A DNA stretch of 8,604 nt from an uncultured Sphingobacteriia bacterium. Lineage in GTDB: Bacteria > Bacteroidota > Bacteroidia > Chitinophagales > Chitinophagaceae. The notes under the pieces were generated by a model. The model was not told the DNA's origin and did not search any database. It was given only the letters and a program-made list of their open reading frames with translations. The stretch lies in assembly GCA_945957225.1 (NCBI GenBank), contig CAMFKK010000081.1, positions 1 through 8,604 of the forward strand, written 5' to 3'. Of this stretch, positions 6,033 to 8,604 are shown piece after piece. Numbering within the stretch: the stretch's first letter is position 1; each line of letters opens with the position of its first letter. Both the position numbers and the translations under genes were made by a program.

Positions 6033-6458
6033 ATGAGGGGAGTTAACAGAGTCATGTTGATAGGAAATCTTGGAAAAGAACCAGATGTGCAACATTTGGA
6101 AGGAAATATTAGTGTTGCTAAATTTCCACTAGCCACCACGGAAACCTACAAAGACCGTTCTGGCAAACTGATCTCACAAACAGAATGGCATACCGTTGTG
6201 CTTTGGAGGGGTTTGGCTGAATTAGCCCAAAAATACCTGCACAAAGGTTCATTGATTTATGTAGAAGGTAGGTTAAGAACCCGGAGTTGGGAAGACAAGG
6301 ACGGGAATAAAAAATTTGCCACAGAAGTGGTGGGCGATAATTTAATCATGTTAGACAAGCGTTCGGAGGGATCCGGTCATGGGGGAGAGGGATTAGAAGG
6401 TTATCATGGAGATGATTTACCTCCAATTGGGGACCCTTCTGAGAACCTACCATTTTAA
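6033..6458 (+). CDS. ssb: Single-stranded DNA-binding protein SSB
   Basis: A 141-residue cytoplasmic SSB that coats single-stranded DNA in replication, repair and recombination. Residues 1-108 form the OB fold: GVNRVMLIGNLGKEPDVQ, the FPLATTETYKD strand, the diagnostic TEWHTVVLWRGLAELAQKYL, and KGSLIYVEGRLRTRSWEDKDG. The rest is a Gly/Asp-rich tail ending DLPPIGDPSENLPF. The last residues ENLPF stand for the DDDIPF tip that binds partner proteins in E. coli; the hydrophobic Leu-Pro-Phe end is kept but the acidic run next to it is thinner. The tail is short (about 33 residues). Start ATG 6033 is followed at once by the standard RGVNRVMLIG. It lies 105 bp after mutY and 69 bp before gldE. MutY next to SSB fits a repair and replication pairing. 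Confidence 0.96.
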   Translation: MRGVNRVMLIGNLGKEPDVQHLEGNISVAKFPLATTETYKDRSGKLISQTEWHTVVLWRGLAELAQKYLHKGSLIYVEGRLRTRSWEDKDGNKKFATEVVGDNLIMLDKRSEGSGHGGEGLEGYHGDDLPPIGDPSENLPF

Positions 6459-6470
6459 GTTTAGAATTGA

Positions 6471-6478
6471 TACTTTTG
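6471..6478 (+). promoter_or_regulatory. Candidate -7 element of a Bacteroidota promoter for gldE-gldD
   Basis: TACTTTTG followed by C matches the primary-sigma -7 consensus TAnnTTTG at all fixed positions. It starts 12 bp after the ssb stop and would place transcription start near 6485, giving a leader of roughly 40 nt to the gldE TTG at 6528. I do not see a clear TTTG at the -33 position, so the call rests on the -7 element alone. Confidence 0.4.
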
Positions 6479-6527
6479 CAATAACTGGTTAGACTGGTCT
6501 AGCCCATTTTACATTAAAACAGCTACT

Positions 6528-7871
6528 TTGGATTATCACTCGGTTTTGAATCAATTTTTGTCAGCACCATTTCTGTCTGCTATACAGGCACAGGGAACTA
6601 CGGTATTGGTGATGGTATTATTGGTACTGTTATTTTTATCCTTTGTTTTGGCAGGCGCAGAAGTTGCTTTTTTCTCCCTTACTTATAAAGATATAAACCT
6701 GCTAAAATCTAAACAGCAACCACCCTATAAACGCGTGGTAGATTTACTAGAAGAACCCAAGACCTTATTGGCTTCCTTATTAATTGCCAATAGTTTTATC
6801 AATATAGCCATCATCATCATTTCCAATCTCTTGATTGATGGCATGTTCAATTTTGAAAAATTTGATGCGGTTTGGGTTGAATTTGTGATCAAGGTTATTT
6901 CAGTTTCTTTTATCCTGGTCCTGTTTGGAGAAGTCATGCCCAAGGTATTGGCTACCCAAAATAATATTCGTTTTGCCAAAGACTTTGGGGGCATTATACA
7001 AGCCGTTTCTTATGCTACTGCTGGTCTAAGCAAAAGATTGGTAAACTTTTCTGATATCATTGAAAAGAAACTAGCCAGAAAAAATCTAGGTTCTTATAGT
7101 TTGGAAGAACTAGATCATGCCATTGACTTAACCACCGATAGCACTGCTTCTGAGAATGAAAAAAATATTCTAAAAGGCATTGTGAAGTTTGGCAATATTA
7201 CGGTGAAGCAGATTATGAAAACTAGGATGGATGTTCATGGTTTGGATCAGGAAATAAGTTTTGGAGAACTGATTGCTTCAGTAAAAGACTTACACTACAG
7301 TAGGTTGCCTGTGTACAAAGAAGACCTTGACAATGTGGTGGGTATGATTCATACCAAGGACTTAATTCCTTTTATCAATGAAGCGGATGATTATGCATGG
7401 CATACTCATATGCGACAACCGTATTTTGTACACGAGCAAAAATTGATTGAAGATTTGCTTCAAGATTTTCAGTCAAAACGAATTCATTTTGCGGTGGTTG
7501 TTGACGAATTTGGAGGCACTAGTGGAATTGTCACTTTAGAAGATATTTTGGAAGAAGTGATTGGAGATATCAAGGATGAGTTTGACGAGGAAGAAACCGG
7601 ACACAAAAAAATTGATGACTACAATTATATTTTTGAGGGACGCACCATGCTCAATGATGTATGCAAAGTGATGGAACTGCAAGCAGATACATTTGACCAA
7701 GTAAAAGGAGAAAGTGATTCTTTAGCAGGATTGGTGTTAGAATTAGCCGGAGAAATTCCACAAGCCGCACAGGTATTGCGTTCTGGCGATTTTGAATTTA
7801 CTGTTTTGGAATTGGCAAAAAATAGAATCAATAAGATCAAGGTAACCATCAAACAACAGGAAGCCGAATAG
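6528..7871 (+). CDS. gldE: GldE, gliding-motility-associated CNNM/CBS/CorC-domain membrane protein
   Basis: A 447-residue inner-membrane protein of the HlyC/CorC (DUF21-CBS-CorC) family. Membrane helices are at about 24-44 (VLVMVLLVLLFLSFVLAGAE), 82-104 and 118-138, followed by the CNNM signature LFGEVMPKVLATQ (132-144). A CBS pair spans about 225-350, ending with the typical VVVDEFGGTSGIVTLEDILE, and a CorC-HlyC transporter-associated domain spans about 362-442. Relatives include magnesium/cobalt efflux proteins; in Flavobacterium johnsoniae gldE lies beside gldD and affects gliding, which with the neighbour here decides the name. Start: no ATG exists in the open frame before residue 30, so TTG 6528 (MDYHSVLNQF) is used, 69 bp after ssb; another in-frame TTG (6546) is less likely. 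The frame stays open upstream to TGA at 6468 but holds no ATG there. gldD follows 17 bp later. Confidence 0.93.
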   Translation: MDYHSVLNQFLSAPFLSAIQAQGTTVLVMVLLVLLFLSFVLAGAEVAFFSLTYKDINLLKSKQQPPYKRVVDLLEEPKTLLASLLIANSFINIAIIIISNLLIDGMFNFEKFDAVWVEFVIKVISVSFILVLFGEVMPKVLATQNNIRFAKDFGGIIQAVSYATAGLSKRLVNFSDIIEKKLARKNLGSYSLEELDHAIDLTTDSTASENEKNILKGIVKFGNITVKQIMKTRMDVHGLDQEISFGELIASVKDLHYSRLPVYKEDLDNVVGMIHTKDLIPFINEADDYAWHTHMRQPYFVHEQKLIEDLLQDFQSKRIHFAVVVDEFGGTSGIVTLEDILEEVIGDIKDEFDEEETGHKKIDDYNYIFEGRTMLNDVCKVMELQADTFDQVKGESDSLAGLVLELAGEIPQAAQVLRSGDFEFTVLELAKNRINKIKVTIKQQEAE

Positions 7872-7888
7872 CTTTATAAAATCCAATC

Positions 7889-8491
7889 ATGTTTTCTAGT
7901 AATCGTATTTTTATTTTGGTGGCAGCTATGGCACTTGTTTTTTTAATAGCCTGTAATTCTGTATTTACACCCAAACCCAATGGTTATTTTAATATTGGAT
8001 TCCCCAAGAAAAAATATCAGGTTTTTAATCAAGCTGGCTATCCTTATGAATTTGAATATCCAGTCTATGCTCAAATAGTAAAAGACAGTAGTTTTTTTGG
8101 AGAAGCCACAGAAAATCCTTGGTGGATCAATATCAATTTTCCAGATTTTAACGGCAAGATTCATATTAGTTATAAAGAGGTGGGCAAGAACAATTTTGAC
8201 ACACTACTCAAACACGCTTATTTTTTAACTGGCAAACATAGTAGTAAGGCTTATTCTATTGAAGATTCCAGTATGAAAACCATGAACGGAATTCATGGGG
8301 TAATGTTCTCAGTTGGGGGTGATGTTGCAACCGCCAATCAATTTTTTCTGACCGATTCAACCAAGCATTTTTTACGCGGCGCACTTTATTTTGACGCAGC
8401 CCCCAATGCAGATTCATTGGGTATTGTGAACCAGTTTTTATTAGACGATATGAAACACTTGATCAATAGTTTCAAGTGGAAAAACAAGTAG
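7889..8491 (+). CDS. gldD: GldD, gliding motility lipoprotein
   Basis: A 200-residue lipoprotein; GldD is required for gliding in Flavobacterium johnsoniae and is associated with the gliding/type 9 secretion apparatus. The N terminus MFSSNRIFILVAAMALVFLIAC is a lipoprotein signal with lipobox LIAC and Cys22. Directly after comes the family's PKPNGYFNIGFPKKKYQVF (28-46), with the YPYEFEYPVYA segment and the NPWWININFPDFNGKIHISY core (77-96). No other domain is apparent. Start ATG 7889 is 17 bp after the gldE stop and gives the only good signal peptide, so gldE and gldD are one transcriptional unit. Presence of gldD does not prove gliding, since the rest of the gld/spr set lies outside the window. 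Confidence 0.93.
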   Translation: MFSSNRIFILVAAMALVFLIACNSVFTPKPNGYFNIGFPKKKYQVFNQAGYPYEFEYPVYAQIVKDSSFFGEATENPWWININFPDFNGKIHISYKEVGKNNFDTLLKHAYFLTGKHSSKAYSIEDSSMKTMNGIHGVMFSVGGDVATANQFFLTDSTKHFLRGALYFDAAPNADSLGIVNQFLLDDMKHLINSFKWKNK

Positions 8492-8515
8492 CACTTGGGA
8501 ATGGCTTGGTTGGTA

Positions 8516-8604
8516 CTAATGCTTGATCCTAGCTGTTTTAATTTTGTCCAGTCCGGGAAAATGTTGTTCTAAGTATTTGTTTCCGTTTTTCATTACAGAA
8601 TCCT
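8516..8604 (-). CDS. C-terminal fragment of an unrecognised protein, convergent with gldD
   Basis: On the minus strand one frame is open from the window edge to TAG 8518-8516, giving 28 residues: DSVMKNGNKYLEQHFPGLD followed by KIKTARIKH. The composition (Tyr-Leu-Glu, Phe-Pro-Gly-Leu, Lys-rich end) looks like real coding sequence, and the stop lies 24 bp from the gldD stop in the convergent arrangement expected of a neighbouring gene. The other frames of this segment are broken by stops. It is too short to assign a family, and I do not recognise it. Confidence 0.5.
   Translation of the reverse strand, partial: DSVMKNGNKYLEQHFPGLDKIKTARIKH

Noticed and set aside
1..8604. tRNA, rRNA, CRISPR arrays, transposases, integrases, attachment sites or defence genes
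   Set aside because: I looked for them on both strands and saw none; gene content is that of an ordinary chromosomal region.

Overview
This window is a stretch of chromosome from a member of the Bacteroidota, probably close to the Chitinophagaceae. The grounds are the mutY-ssb-gldE-gldD gene order typical of that phylum, the gliding-motility genes gldE and gldD, a Bacteroidota-type HU protein, a tiny MPCGKKRKRH-type basic protein, the near absence of Shine-Dalgarno sequences, moderate to low GC, and one good TAnnTTTG-type promoter element. The assignment comes from gene content and recalled family sequences, not from a database search.

Layout. Positions 1-1461 (+) hold the end of an RND efflux operon: the last 125 or so residues of an inner-membrane pump, then a complete lipoprotein periplasmic adaptor 16 bp downstream. 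A perfect 15-bp hairpin (1560-1595) separates this from a leftward block. The leftward block, read from its promoter side, is HU-family protein (4376-4666), a membrane-anchored TPR protein (3509-4357), a 31-residue AURKAIP1/COX24-like (bS22/mS38-type) ribosomal protein (3380-3475), a stem-loop terminator (3317-3358), then ribonuclease E/G (1622-3172). A divergent intergenic region (4667-4859) with a striking double-palindrome inverted repeat leads into the rightward block: mutY (4860-5927), ssb (6033-6458), gldE (6528-7871) and gldD (7889-8491). The window ends in the C-terminal codons of an unrecognised gene on the minus strand, convergent with gldD.

How the genes fit together. The left end is export of toxic or secreted compounds. 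The middle block joins nucleoid structure (HU), small-subunit ribosome biology and RNA maturation or decay (RNase G-like). The right block joins DNA repair and replication (MutY, SSB) with the GldE/GldD envelope proteins needed for gliding in flavobacteria. The genes look intact, with catalytic residues and metal-binding cysteines at family-typical spacing.

On the question of an undescribed system: I see no defence island, mobile element, CRISPR array or novel multigene cassette. The points that deserve a second look are small: the 31-codon ribosomal-protein gene that is easy to miss, the HU/mutY operator-like repeat, the HU variant lacking the intercalating proline, and the hairpins around the mutY-ssb junction.
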